Assembly (NCBI RefSeq): GCF_041734735.1
Contig: NC_134884.1
Coordinates: 37,411,409-37,475,408 of the forward strand
From: Babylonia areolata
Taxonomy: Eukaryota > Mollusca > Gastropoda > Neogastropoda > Buccinidae
Length of the DNA: 64,000 nucleotides
Reading direction: 5' to 3'
Part shown: positions 13,781-24,721 of the stretch, piece by piece
How the letters are laid out: the number at the start of each line of letters is the position of its first letter
Numbering within the stretch: position 1 is the first letter of the stretch
Translations under genes and position numbers: made by a program
The notes under the pieces: model-generated
Database searches by the model: none
Seen by the model: only the letters and a program-made list of their open reading frames with translations
Told to the model about the DNA's origin: nothing

Positions 13781-14102
13781 TCATGTTAAAACGGTATACA
13801 AGAATGCTATTCACAAATGAAATAAGACATACACAAACAGCCCTCCCTACCCCCTTTCTCCTCACACCCCTAACTCCCTGTACAAAGAACAGAGTTTGGA
13901 AAAAAAATAGTGTTCTGAAAAAACAAAAAACAAACAAAAAAAAAACAACCCGCTTTCATGTCCTATTTTTGTTGCTGTCATTTTCAGTTGTTCTTTTTTC
14001 TAATCAAAACTACCCCATTTTTGTATCACTATGATGCGCTCTCCCACTGTGGAGTAGCTGATCTGATCCTGGTACTGATCCAGGTTAGGACAAAAATAAC
14101 AC

Positions 14103-14670
14103 AACACTGAAGTAGAGAAAGCAGACAAGTCTACAGGAGGCGCAACACAGAAGTAGAGAAAGCAGACAAGTCTACAGGAGGCGCAACACAGAAGTAGAGA
14201 AAGCAGACAAGTCTATAGGAGGCGCAACACAGAAGTAGAGAAAGCAGACAAGTCTATAGGAGGCGCAACACAGAAGTAGAGAAAGCAGACAAGTCTATAG
14301 GAGGCGCAACACAGAAGTAGAGAAAGCAGACAAGTCTACAGGAGGCGCAACACAGAAGTAGAGAAAGCAGACAAGTCCAGAGGAGGCGCAACACAGAAGT
14401 AGAGAAAGCATACAAGTCTACAGGAGGCGCAACACAGAAGTAGAGAAAGCAGACAAGTCTATAGGAGGCGCAACACAGAAGTAGAGAAAGCAGACAAGTC
14501 TATAGGAGGTGCAACACAGAAGTAGAGAAAGCAGACAAGTCTATAGGAGGTGCAACACAGAAGTAGAGAAAGCAGACAAGTCTATAGGAGGCGCAACACA
14601 GAAGTAGAGAAAGCAGACAAGTCTATAGGAGGTGCAACACAGAAGTAGAGAAAGCAGACAAGTCTACAGG
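14103..14670. repeat. 41-bp minisatellite, left part
   Basis: About 14 near-identical units of period 41 with the core GCGCAACACAGAAGTAGAGA followed by AAGCAGACAAGTCTATAGGAG. Variants are few (TATAG/TACAG, GGCGC/GGTGC), so amplification is recent. It stops at the LINE 3' end. Confidence 0.97.
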
Positions 14671-15316
14671 ATAAGATAAGATAAGATAAGAATAACTTTA
14701 TTATCTCCAACTGGAGAAATTTGGTCAGGTGCATTATCACAACATAGACAAGTAAACAACATGGTGACCATAGCTGTAAAAGCCAACAACAGCCCCTACA
14801 AATATTACGAAGATACAAATGTAAAAAATATCACATACATCGTTTCATACATACATCCACACACTGCAGGTAATAACTAGTATTCTTAATGTAAAAACAG
14901 AAAGAATTAAGAAACATTATTTGAATATAATTATAAACATAGCTTACTATACTACACATTGGTTATAATAGATAAGATAAGAATAAAGATGAATTGCGGA
15001 AAACCACAACCAGATAATCAGCACACACCCGCACCGCACGCCCCCCCCCCCCTCCCCCCACCACTCACCCCACACACGCGGATAACTTGATTAAACAAGA
15101 GTAATAAACATATGTTCTCAAATAAAAGCATTTCACATATTCGCTTTTAAAAACATTGCAATTAATTATTACATCGCAATTATTAAACAGAAATATATTT
15201 AGAATATGGACGTTAGCATTAGACATATTCATTGTACATTCATCCTGCATATTGCACATTATTCTTCCTACATATTGCACATTCATTATAACCAATTGTC
15301 ACGTTTTAAACTCAGT

Positions 15317-15353
<37 letters not shown>

Positions 15354-15410
15354 ACAACTAGAACAAGGTACAGCCTCTCATGCACGGACTTTCACACGTC
15401 TCACATGAGA

Positions 15411-15442
<32 letters not shown>

Positions 15443-18400
15443 AGAGTTCTCAAGAATTTAAAAGGTGGATTGAACGTGGAATAAAAGTCTTCAGAGCTCT
15501 GGATTTCAACTTTAAAGTTCTGTAGCGTCGTCCTGATGGCAACAGCTCATAATACTTTGCTAAAATATGGGTGTCGTCAGTTGCTATCTGCCTGCTTTTT
15601 TTAACCACTCGACTTTCATACAGCTCTTGCATACTAGCTTGTTTCACTCCCACAATTTTACTGCATACACTCATGACATCGTTCAAAACACGCTTACTCC
15701 TCACTCCCAAACTTCCATACCAGCACATAAATGAAACTGTAAGCACGGACTCGATACAACATCGATAATAACTTTGAAGAATATTTGAATTTATACCAAC
15801 ATTTCTAAGCTTCTGTAAACAAAAAATTCTAGATTGACATTTCTTATGAATGGAATCAACATTTCTGTCAAAAGTCAGCTTATTGTCTAAGATGGTCCCT
15901 AAATATTTATATTCATTGACCCTCTCCACTGTTTGACCATCAATAACAAGGTCAGCTACAGGCAAGGGGTCTTTCCGAAAATCTATTAACATTTCTTTTG
16001 TTTTCAATACGTTGAGATCCAGATAGTTTTTCTCACACCAGGAACAGAACTTTTTAATTTCACTGAAATAAATAGCATCAGAGTTGGACAGATCTTCAAT
16101 TGCTGAGTCATCAGAATATTTTATGACAGGAGTTTCCTCCGTGCCTCTGCAGTCATTTGTGTGCAGTGTAAAAAGAACAGGGGACAGCACTGTACCTTGG
16201 GGTGCACCAGTAGAAGTAGATTTTAGAGAAGAGTGGGCAGAATGAAAGCGGACGGACTGAGTTCTATTGAGAAGAAAACTTACTATCCAAAGAGTAAGCT
16301 TCGGATCAACATCCATGCCTAGCAGTTTGAGGGCAAGGAGATGAGGTTGTATTGTGTTAAAAGCAGAAGAGAAGTCAACAAAAAGGATACGAACGAAAGA
16401 TCCCGTGTTATTCAAATGAAGGAAAGCATTATGAAGGAGAGTTAGGATAGCATCGTCAGTACTTCTGTGTGCTTTATAAGCAAACTGACGAGAGTCAAGC
16501 TGCTGTTCAGTGAAAGAAAGAAGATGTCGGAGAATAATTTTTTCAAAGCATTTCATCACTACTGAAGTCAGGGCAACAGGACGGTAATCATTTAGTGCGG
16601 CTGGGTTCTTTTTCTTGGGGATAGGACAGATAGTAGATTTTTTCCAGATGCTGGGGACAGAGCAGTCCTTCAGAGACCAGTTGAAAATTTTACAGAACAC
16701 GTCACACAACTGGGAAGCACATGTTTTCAGTAATTTTCCGCAGATATTGTCGGGGCCAATTGCCTTCGTGACATTCAGTTTTAAAAATAAAGATTCAACA
16801 ACTTTTGCATCGATCTCAAAGTCTTCACCTGTGTTCCTATCTTTGATCTTTTCCTGCAACTGTGAGATAACACTATCCAGTTCCCTTCCCAGCTCATTCC
16901 TTTCAAACCGACAGTAGAAATCATTCAGTTTATTTGAAAAATCAATCTGTTCATCCTTTTCCATTTTACAAGCTACTGTTTTCCTTTTCGTTTCTCCAGT
17001 GATAATTTTTAACCCATCCCATGCATCTGCCATTCTCCCTGTCTGAAACTGTTGCTCTACTTTTGACTTGAATTCCCTCTGTCCCCTTCGTAATTCACCT
17101 CTAAGCTTCTTTTGTATCAATTTCCTATCCTTCTTGTTCCCTGACTGAAACGCTACCTTTTTCTCGTTTAAGATTGTTTTGAGAGACTTTGAGATCCATG
17201 GTTTGTTGTTGGGGAAAAGTTTAATTATTTTTGTCGGAATTATCATGTCTTCACAGAAACTGATATAAGATGTAACAACATCAGCTGCTTCATGAACATT
17301 CTCACATTGGTCAGTCAACACACTCCAATCAGTACAATCAAAACATCCTCTCAGTTCATCCACACTCTCTGACGTCCAAACTTTCACATTCTTTTTCACA
17401 ATCGGCTCTGTCTGTATCTTTGGTCTGTAGGCTGGGATTAAATGTACAACATCATGATCAGATACACCCACTGGTGCAAGGGGAACAGATTTGTAGGCAT
17501 TAGGAATGTTCCCATAACACAGATCGATTGTCTTGTCCAGTCTGGTCCGGCAGGTAACATATTGTTTAAAAGAAGGTAAGGCTTTCTTTAAATCACAGTG
17601 ATTAAAATCTCCAACAATAAAACATGGGGCGTCGGCAGAGATGAGTTGAAGGTCGCGAACAACACCTGCGATCGTCCTTCCTGCACGTGCAGCAGATGCC
17701 TGGTCAAAGACTGGGGTGTACACAACAGTCAAGAAAATACGGCCGAACTCACATGGCAGGTATCGAGGCCTCAGCGACACTGATATGAGTTCAAGTTCCT
17801 GTGTACACAGTTGCTTCTTCACACACACATTCGTACTGTCACACCACTTCTCATTGACATACAGGCACACGCCACCACCCATTTTCTTCCCCACTTTCTT
17901 GCAGTCTCTGTCCATTCTGTATGGAGTGTTAAAACCATCAATCGCAACACATTCATTCGACACTTTCTCACTAAACCAGGTTTCGGTAAAACAAAGCACA
18001 CACGAGTTCCTAAAATCATTTAAAAATCGACAGTTTGCTCGTACTTCATCTAAATTACAGTTTCTGCCGTTTGGATTAAGAGATCTGACATTGGATAAAA
18101 TCATAGACGGCAGTGGGGGCTTAGTTTTATTTTTTCTCAGTCTTCTCTTCACGCCTCCTCTCTTTCCTCTCTTTCGTGCTTTCTTTCTCTCACCTTCTCT
18201 TTCATTCTCCTCATCATCACAAATAAGATCACGAGGTAAAAGTTGCTCAGTAAAAGCGGATGGGTCGCGCACTGACCGTAAACTGAGAAGAAAATCACGG
18301 TCGTAATGTAAGGCGCCTGTACCTCCTCGCTGTCCGTCATTTAAACCACCCGGTGACACAAAAACACCACAAACACTAGTCCGGAATACAGCCAGCACCA

Positions 18401-18560
18401 CCACAAACAGCCTCACAACTGTCACACTCTTCATCTTTAACACCTTGCACACCACTTTAAAACAATATAAAAGCACAAGGACAGGGCGAGGACAGCAAAA
18501 ACAAGGATGAAGCACAGAGCACAAACACCTGCGTGTCGCCCCCTCGCGAAGCGCCACCTG
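14671..18560 (-). mobile_element. LINE retrotransposon with intact ORF, inserted in a minisatellite
   Basis: A non-LTR retrotransposon of the APE-endonuclease type. The 3' end carries a short (TTATC)n-like tail beside 14671, then a 3' UTR of about 780 bp with (CA)n. A single long ORF and a leader of about 130 bp follow. A 5'-truncated relative of its 3' UTR lies at 27787-28128. Both ends abut the same 41-bp minisatellite, so the insertion point is clear; no obvious target duplication can be separated from the repeat itself. The clade is uncertain; CR1/Rex1-like is my best guess from the YSDD box and the short tail. The intact frame suggests recent activity. Confidence 0.92.
15450..18434 (-). 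CDS. LINE endonuclease/reverse transcriptase polyprotein
   Basis: From the ATG at 18434 the frame encodes 994 residues with no stop; an in-frame ATG at 18593 lies in the flanking minisatellite, so I prefer the inner one. The N-terminus is hydrophobic (VTVVRLFVVVLAVFRTSVCG), then basic. The APE endonuclease spans about 108-340 (FTETW, GDFNHCD, SDHDVV). The reverse transcriptase lies at about 595-800 (LNDYRPVALTSVVMKCFEKI, VDFSSAFNT, GAPQGTVLSPVLF and YSDDSAI). The end of the chain is the usual LINE thumb region. It nicks and reverse-transcribes at the target. No separate ORF1 was seen upstream; either the family lacks one or this copy is 5'-shortened. Confidence 0.95.
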   Translation of the reverse strand: MKSVTVVRLFVVVLAVFRTSVCGVFVSPGGLNDGQRGGTGALHYDRDFLLSLRSVRDPSAFTEQLLPRDLICDDEENEREGERKKARKRGKRGGVKRRLRKNKTKPPLPSMILSNVRSLNPNGRNCNLDEVRANCRFLNDFRNSCVLCFTETWFSEKVSNECVAIDGFNTPYRMDRDCKKVGKKMGGGVCLYVNEKWCDSTNVCVKKQLCTQELELISVSLRPRYLPCEFGRIFLTVVYTPVFDQASAARAGRTIAGVVRDLQLISADAPCFIVGDFNHCDLKKALPSFKQYVTCRTRLDKTIDLCYGNIPNAYKSVPLAPVGVSDHDVVHLIPAYRPKIQTEPIVKKNVKVWTSESVDELRGCFDCTDWSVLTDQCENVHEAADVVTSYISFCEDMIIPTKIIKLFPNNKPWISKSLKTILNEKKVAFQSGNKKDRKLIQKKLRGELRRGQREFKSKVEQQFQTGRMADAWDGLKIITGETKRKTVACKMEKDEQIDFSNKLNDFYCRFERNELGRELDSVISQLQEKIKDRNTGEDFEIDAKVVESLFLKLNVTKAIGPDNICGKLLKTCASQLCDVFCKIFNWSLKDCSVPSIWKKSTICPIPKKKNPAALNDYRPVALTSVVMKCFEKIILRHLLSFTEQQLDSRQFAYKAHRSTDDAILTLLHNAFLHLNNTGSFVRILFVDFSSAFNTIQPHLLALKLLGMDVDPKLTLWIVSFLLNRTQSVRFHSAHSSLKSTSTGAPQGTVLSPVLFTLHTNDCRGTEETPVIKYSDDSAIEDLSNSDAIYFSEIKKFCSWCEKNYLDLNVLKTKEMLIDFRKDPLPVADLVIDGQTVERVNEYKYLGTILDNKLTFDRNVDSIHKKCQSRIFCLQKLRNVGINSNILQSYYRCCIESVLTVSFMCWYGSLGVRSKRVLNDVMSVCSKIVGVKQASMQELYESRVVKKSRQIATDDTHILAKYYELLPSGRRYRTLKLKSRALKTFIPRSIHLLNS

Positions 18561-18750
18561 GAGGCGCAACACTGAAGTAGAGAAAGCAGACAAGTCTACA
18601 GGAGGCGCAACACAGAAGTAGAGAAAGCAGACAAGTCTATAGAGAAAGCAGACAAGACTATAGGAGGCGCAACACAGAAGTAGAGAAAGCAGACAAGACT
18701 AAGGCGCAACACAGAAGTAGAGAAAGCAGACAAGTCTATAGGAGATGCAA
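18561..18750. repeat. 41-bp minisatellite, right part
   Basis: The same unit resumes directly after the LINE 5' end, with about 4-5 copies, two of them shortened. The first unit shares the CACTGAAG variant with the first unit at 14107. Confidence 0.95.
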
Positions 18751-19027
18751 CTCACAAGTGACACGGAAGCCTCAACAACCTTATCAAAACATCAACAAGA
18801 ACTCAGCACAATGAACTGGAGAACCGTTTTGCAGAGATGAGATCAAGATACAACATTCACACAGTTGTCAGTGACTCACGATTACACACACACACACACA
18901 CAGCACACAGATACTCCCAATGCAGTTTCTCCATATCAAGCTGTTCACCCACCTGATGGCTAATTTCATCGTACACCTACACACACGTCATATTCATAGT
19001 TTTATGCACTCAATGTGACACAAATAG

Positions 19028-19770
19028 ATGTCATACATAGTCATAAACACAGTGTCTACACAGTGTAATACACAAAGATGTCATACACACAGTGTCATAC
19101 ACACAGTCATGCACACATATGTCATACAGATGTCACACACACAGTGTCATACACACAGTCATACACAGAGTGTCATACACAATATGATACACAGTGTCAT
19201 ACACACAATGTCATATTAATCACATGGTGTCATACACACAGTCACACACACAGTTTCATACATACAGTGTCATACACTACATGATGCACACAATGTCACA
19301 CACTGTCATACACACAGTGCCATACACGCAGTGTCATACACGCAGTGTTATACACACAGCATCATACAGTGTCATACATATAGCATCATATAGTGTCATA
19401 CACACAATGTCTTAGACACAGTGTCACACACACAAAGTCACAGACACAATGTCACACACACAGCATCACACACAATGTTATAAACAGTCATACACACAGT
19501 GACATGTCACACACACAAAGTCACAGACACAATGTCACACACACAGCATCACACACAATGTTATAAACAGTCATACACACAGTGACATGTCACACACACA
19601 AAGTCACAGACACAATGTCACACACACAGCATCACACACAATGTTATAAACAGTCATACACACAATGACAAACACACAGCATCATACCATACACAATGTT
19701 ATAAACACAGTCATACACACAGTGACAAACATACAGTATCATATAGTGTCATACACACAGTCCACAAAGT
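19028..19770. repeat. CATACACAGTGT-type array with 83-bp higher-order units
   Basis: Short units of GTCATACACACAGTGTCATA. Between 19430 and 19660 three longer units begin TCACACACACAAAGTCACAG and end GTTATAAACAGTCATAC, a second level of order. Confidence 0.9.
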
Positions 19771-19821
19771 GGGTATGCCTATGTATGTATGTGTTTATTC
19801 ACTTGCATTTTATTGTATACA

Positions 19822-19865
<44 letters not shown>

Positions 19866-20148
19866 TGTGTGTGTGTTCATGTGTGCACATGTAAATATAT
19901 GTACATTTGCACAGACTTATATCAGTATTCATATTTACATGCATGCTTCCATCTGCATCACATGCACATGTTTCACAAACACAAACTGTTAATGATAAGA
20001 GTGGAAGTAAGAGAGAGAGAGCCAGAGCGAAAGACAGAGAGAGAGACAGAGAGAGAGAGAGACTGACAAAGAGAGAAATATAGCAACAAAGAGAGACAAA
20101 GACAGATTGAGGGAGAGAGAGAGAGAAATGTGACACTTTTTTCCCCAC

Positions 20149-20245
20149 CTGTGTCTGTTTCTGATTCACTCACGAAGTCTTCACCGCCCATGGCACACCC
20201 AGTCGTCTCTGACTCCCTCATTGTAGTCACCAAGCCAGGGATTTC
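20149..20245 (-). CDS. ZNFX1: Exon 26, C-terminal tail
   Basis: About residues 2089-2121: EIPGLVTTMRESETTGCAMG, then GEDFVSESETDT. Good acceptor TTGCTTTCAG preceded by a (TG)n tract; donor ACAG|GTGGGG, phase 1. No recognised domain. Included because the phase fits both neighbours; could also be an alternative or lineage-specific exon. Confidence 0.65.
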
Positions 20246-20251
20246 CTGAAA

Positions 20252-20254
20252 GCA

Positions 20255-20286
<32 letters not shown>

Positions 20287-20322
20287 ACACGGACACACAC
20301 ACACACACACACACAGAGACAA

Positions 20323-20365
<43 letters not shown>

Positions 20366-20380
20366 ATCACACACACACAC
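20252..20380. repeat. (CA)n tract beside exon 26
   Basis: Nearly pure CA with a few GA/GG changes; UG-rich in the transcript, ending about 10 bases before the acceptor. Confidence 0.93.
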
Positions 20381-20389
20381 CAGCAGGTT

Positions 20390-20625
20390 CCTGACAGTTA
20401 TGTCTCCATCTGGTGCTGGATCAAAATGGCAAAAAATGTTCTAAGGAACACATCTTTGACACAGTGTCTTGCTTTTAATAACAAGTGAGGACACACAGAC
20501 GCAGACGCAGACGCAGACACACACACACCAGCAGGCCCCAGCTATGCCTCTGTCTGGCACTGGACAAAAATGTTCTATGTAACACACCTTTTGACACAGT
20601 GTGTTGCTTTTAACAGCATGTTAAG
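20390..20625. repeat. Two diverged copies of about 110 bp
   Basis: CAGCAGGTTCCTGACAG... GTTGCTTTTAA at 20380-20480 and again CAGCAGGCCCCAGCTATG... GTGTTGCTTTTAAC at 20525-20615, separated by (CA)n. Not coding in any frame consistent with exon 26. Confidence 0.7.
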
Positions 20626-20689
20626 GGCCAGGATTCTTACTCCTTCCTTCCATCCACTTTACCTTAAGTGGTGGTGTGCGTGCTAGTCT

Positions 20690-21003
20690 TTTAAGATTAG
20701 ACAATGAACTGGGATCCCGTGTGCAAGCATGCACTTAGTGCTTGTAAAAGAACCCACAGCAGCAAAAAGGGATGTCCCTTGGCCAAATTCTGTAGAAAAA
20801 TTCCACTGTGATGATAATAAAAGAAACAACACTTGCACACAGAAAGAGTAAAGAAAGAAAAAAAAACTCACATAGGTGGCCCTACACTGTGTCAACACGC
20901 TCTCTACCTGGGAAAGCAGCCTGTATTTAACACAGAGACATCTGTTGGGACAAAAATCTATAACAATACAATATGATACAACGCAATACAGAAGAATACA
21001 ACA
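20690..21003 (+). mobile_element. Family B SINE, headless
   Basis: GGGATCCCGTGTGCAAGCAT then the body and an ATACAATATGATACAAC tail in plus orientation. Confidence 0.72.
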
Positions 21004-21344
21004 ACAACAACAAAACAAGATGAAGGCAAAGTATTTACTTGGCTTATGTGTGATTCTGACTGATTAATTTTTGTTTTGTTTTGTTTTTTTTAAAGAGAAA
21101 GGACATCCTGTGCCCACCCAGATGCTGTTGGAAGCATGTGTCCTTGACAAAGTTCACTTGGCACCATAAAATCATATCTTTTGACTCTGCATCCTGCAGG
21201 AGTATATTTCAACACCCGTGTGGTTCTTGCATTGATTTTGACAGGCACGACGACTTAAATGAGAGAGAAAGAGACAGAGAGACAGACAGAGAGAAGAAAA
21301 AGAAACTGAGACAGAGACAGACAGACGGAGAGACAGAATCACAC

Positions 21345-21485
21345 CTTCTCAGGTGGTTCATCCAAACTGGACACATCAATATCTTTGGTGAACTGGGCCC
21401 AGGTGCCTTGGCAGTTGTTCGGGCATTGTTGCAAAAGTGCCTCTGCTTCCTCAAGTCCTCCATTTCCACTGTTCCCTTTCAAGGT
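21345..21485 (-). CDS. ZNFX1: Exon 25, C-terminal region
   Basis: About residues 2042-2088: NGGLEEAEALLQQCPNNCQG, then WAQFTKDIDVSSLDEPPEK. It is open in the phase demanded by exon 24. The acceptor (AAACAAG) and donor (AAG|GTGTGA) are weaker than elsewhere. In ZNFX1 relatives the stretch of this kind leads into the RZ finger; here it does not. Confidence 0.68.
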
Positions 21486-21619
21486 CTTGTTTGACAAAAC
21501 AACAATGAAAGAACAATATAATGAATGAACAAATGAAAGAAAGATGAACTGAAAGTACACACACACATGCATACGCTCCAGTTCTTTTCACACTATAAAA
21601 TGTGAAGACACACCCTTGG

Positions 21620-21651
21620 TCCTCTGTGTGTGTGTGCATGCGTGCGTGCGT

Positions 21652-21691
<40 letters not shown>

Positions 21692-21717
21692 GTGGGTGGA
21701 TGTGTGAGTGTGTGTGT

Positions 21718-21756
<39 letters not shown>

Positions 21757-21770
21757 TGTGTGTGTGTGTA
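21620..21770. repeat. (GT)n-(GA)n tract
   Basis: TGTGTG to about 21715, then GAGAGA, then TGTGTG; in the intron between exons 24 and 25. Confidence 0.95.
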
Positions 21771-21979
21771 GGAGAAAGAAAAAAACATTCACCGATAGAC
21801 ATTTCACACCATATGTAAATAAATGGACCAGGAAATAACAGTATGAGAAAGAAAGACACACAGAAAACAAATTAATGAATAAACCTTAGGGAGACACGGA
21901 ACAGAGGAAATTTAATTTCACAGAACTCCCAGTTGGAAATGCTACTATTCACACTGAAAAAAAGTAACATCTACGCAAG

Positions 21980-22020
21980 ATTCAGCACTATATAAATATC
22001 ATCATTATTATTATTATCAT
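21980..22020 (+). mobile_element. Possible L2-like 3' tail
   Basis: AGATTCAGCACTATATAAAT followed by a degenerate (ATT)n run matches the tail at 56715-56752. Confidence 0.45.
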
Positions 22021-22052
22021 ATCAATTAAACGTAAAAAAAATGAACCACCAC

Positions 22053-22236
22053 CTCAAAACAGAGATTAATCTGCTCCGTAAAACCCAGGGTGGTAGACAG
22101 GTGCTTGGCGAAGAGGAGTTTGGTCATGTAAGCAAAACGCCTAGTGGCTGACCTCAGCTCTTGCAGTCTTTGTGGTGTCAGGTGGGGCGTGCGCTTGAAG
22201 AGAATCTTCTGCAGCATGTCTGCGTCTTTGATGTCT
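22053..22236 (-). CDS. ZNFX1: Exon 24, helical region
   Basis: About residues 1980-2041: DIKDADMLQKILFKRTPHLT, PQRLQELRSATRRFAYMTKL, then STTLGFTEQINLCFE. Amphipathic helices with no motif. Acceptor TTTTGCAAG; donor TTTGAG|GTGGTG, phase 0. Confidence 0.85.
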
Positions 22237-22689
22237 CTTGCAAAACGAAAGGGGTGTTTGTGGGTGAATTTTCAAAAGCAGTGGCAGGCCTAGAAAATCC
22301 AATCCCACTTTATTTTTTGTGGCTAATAGAAAATATACTTCTTCCCCCAAATTTATGCTTGCTCAATATATATATATATATAAGAAAAGAGACAGATAAA
22401 ACCCACTGGTTTCAGAAACTTTAAATTTTGATGAAAGTGCCTGAATCGTATTGTTTGGTTGTTGTTGTTGGTTTTGTTTTTTGGTTTTTTTTTATCAGAA
22501 AGACATCTTAAACTACCGGGGTATTATTTTGATTCCAAAAGATGATTAGTTAGATTTGTGACATGAAATATGTGCGTCTCATACATGGGACACTAGGACT
22601 GTCTGGGTAAGGGTTTTACTGCACATACAAACATGAAGAAATATGCTTTCTGTTCAAAATTACCAGGTTTATTCTGGTAAGTAAATCCA

Positions 22690-22903
22690 AATAAACACAA
22701 GTGCTTTGAGGTGTGTGCATGCTGGGTACTTTTCTGGCTTCCACAACCTATCAAATGCCGACAAGGATTACGGGATCTTTAACATGCACAGTGGATCGTC
22801 TGCATGTGAATACATAGGAAGGGGTGCAGGGGGCAGTTCAGGAACCATGACTGGGATTTGAACCCAGGATCCTCAGAATGAAGGTCCAATGCTTTAAACC
22901 ACA
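22690..22903 (-). mobile_element. Family A-related SINE, diverged
   Basis: On the minus strand it reads TTTAAAGCATTGGACC, CCTGGGTTCAAATCCC and GTTAAAGATCCCGTAATCC. It lies head-to-head with the copy at 22911. Confidence 0.75.
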
Positions 22904-22910
22904 CTGGCCA

Positions 22911-23283
22911 CGGGCGAAATAGCCGAGTGGTTAAAGCTTTGGACTGTCAATCTGAGGGTCCCGGGTTCGAATCACGGTGACGGCACCTGGCGGGTAAAGG
23001 GTGGAGATTTTTACGATCTCCCAGGTCAACGTATGTGCAGACCTGCTAGTGCCTGAACCCCCTTCGTGTGTATATGCAAGCAGAAGATCAAATATGCACG
23101 TTAAAGATCCTGTAATCCATGTCAGCGTTCGGTGGGTTATGGAAACAAGAACATACCCAGCATGCACACCCCCGAAAATGGAGTATGGCTGCCTACATGG
23201 CAGGGTAAAAACGGTCATACACGTAAAAAGCCCACTCGTGTGCATACGAGTGAACGCAGAAGAAGAAGAAGAAGAAGAAGAAA
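22911..23283 (+). mobile_element. Family A SINE, full length
   Basis: Head AGCCGAGTGGTTAAAGC, B box GGGTTCGAATC, body as in the copy at 28429, (GAA)n tail. Long open frames on both strands here are repeat artefacts. Confidence 0.9.
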
Positions 23284-23794
23284 ACCACACTGGCTGTTGC
23301 ACCCTTCACACGTTCAACTTTTTCGTGTTATTTATTTCTATTCTTTTTTTTTCTGTCCTGCCATCTATTTATGCATCTTATCATTTTGCTTACTAACACT
23401 GCACCCACCTCCACCACACCTTTCAGATCTTTATTTTTCACTCTCTCAATTTCTCACCAATCATTCATCAGAATTCAGCAGAACAACATTTACTTCTATT
23501 CATTTAAAATATTCACCTTTGACTCCACCCTCCATTTATCCTCTTTCCACCCCCAAATCACCATTCAACCATCAGCCCCTCCTTCTATTAACCTTTAAAC
23601 AATAACATTCAAATGTGAAAATTAACACTTTAACAAAATTAATGTTCAACAATCATTATATGTGACAGGGACATGAAACACAAAAAGATTCATCATCCAG
23701 CAGAACAAACAGTATTACATGATTTATTTCTCATAAACAAAACCACACACACACACATTTTGAAAAAGGAACAACACAGGAGCCTTGATAGATT

Positions 23795-23945
23795 GAGATG
23801 GATATTTATATAGCGCCTATCATCAATCTAAGACCAGTTTTAACACGGGGTCAATTGCATAACAGGCTGCTTTCCTAGGTAGAGCCGACTGACAGCTGCC
23901 TCTGGGCGCTCATCATTCGTTCCCTGTGTTATTCAATCAGATTTT
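23795..23945 (+). repeat. Family E dispersed repeat
   Basis: TATTTATATAGCGCCTATC at left; GAGCCGACTGACAGCTGCCT and CGCTCATCATTCGTTCCCTG at right. Shared with 29135-29352. Confidence 0.7.
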
Positions 23946-23977
23946 AGGCACGCACACATACACACTCAGACAGACAT

Positions 23978-24300
23978 GTAAGATTTTACGTGTATGATCG
24001 TTTTTATTTACCCCGCTATATAGGCAGCCATACTCCCTTTTTGCAGGGGTGCATGCTGGGTATGCTCTTGTTTCCATAACCCACCAAACACTGACATGGA
24101 TTACAGGATCTTTGATCGTATTTGATCTTCTGCCTGTGTATCCACACAAAGGGGGTTCAGGCACTAGCACGTCTGCACATATGCTGACCTGGGAGATCAG
24201 AAAAATCTCCACCCTTTACCAACCAGGCGCCGTCACCAAGATTCGAACCCAGGACCCTCAGATTGAAAGTCCAATGCTTTAACTATTCAGCTATTGCGCC
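23978..24300 (-). mobile_element. Family A SINE, minus orientation
   Basis: Reverse-oriented copy with the B box at about 24238-24250 and the head at about 24295. In the same intron as the two copies above. Confidence 0.85.
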
Positions 24301-24432
24301 CAGCATTCTAGAAACATCAAAGAAGGGTACTAGGGTACTCCACCAAGAACCCCAAAACACATTTTGGAATGATTAAATCTTCACAATTTTTGTTTGTATG
24401 CCATGCGCCACCTTAGTTAATCTGATGCTTAC

Positions 24433-24705
24433 TTCTGTTCCCCGAAGTGGGTGGTGAAAGTCTTCAGGGCGTCTGCCGTAGTCTCAAAGACCTTGGCCAT
24501 CTTGACCTGGTTGGTCAGGGCCAGAGCCAGGTTCACACTGATGGCCGTGTTGGCCTTGAACACATGTCCCAGGTTTGCCTTGGACGCAAAGCTCTTCAGT
24601 TTCTCCGCGTCGTGGGTCAGCGTGGCCAGCGAGTCCTGCAGCTTCTGGCGCTGGCTCTGGGAAAGGGTGGTCGTCTTCCGCAGGTCCTCTTTGATTATCT
24701 GAAAC
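24433..24705 (-). CDS. ZNFX1: Exon 23, helical region
   Basis: About residues 1889-1980: FQIIKEDLRKTTTLSQSQRQ, KLQDSLATLTHDAEKLKSFA, then NLALALTNQVKMAKVFETTA. Predicted mostly helical. No catalytic motif; positionally equal to the helical region after the fingers in ZNFX1. Acceptor TCACAG; donor CAGAA|GTAAGC, phase 2. Confidence 0.88.
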
Positions 24706-24721
24706 CTGTGAGAGGAGTGTT

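Noticed and set aside
13279-13820. Cys- or His/Thr-rich frames
   Set aside because: Translations of (CA)n repeats; only the exon 27 part is supported.
14103-14670. Regular repeats resembling a CRISPR array
   Set aside because: The units are contiguous and lack unique spacers; eukaryotic minisatellite.
17716-18306. 196-codon plus-strand frame
   Set aside because: Antisense to the LINE ORF.
22931-23605. Overlapping open frames on both strands of 80-157 codons
   Set aside because: They translate a family A SINE and the sequence after it; the same frames recur at the other SINE copies.
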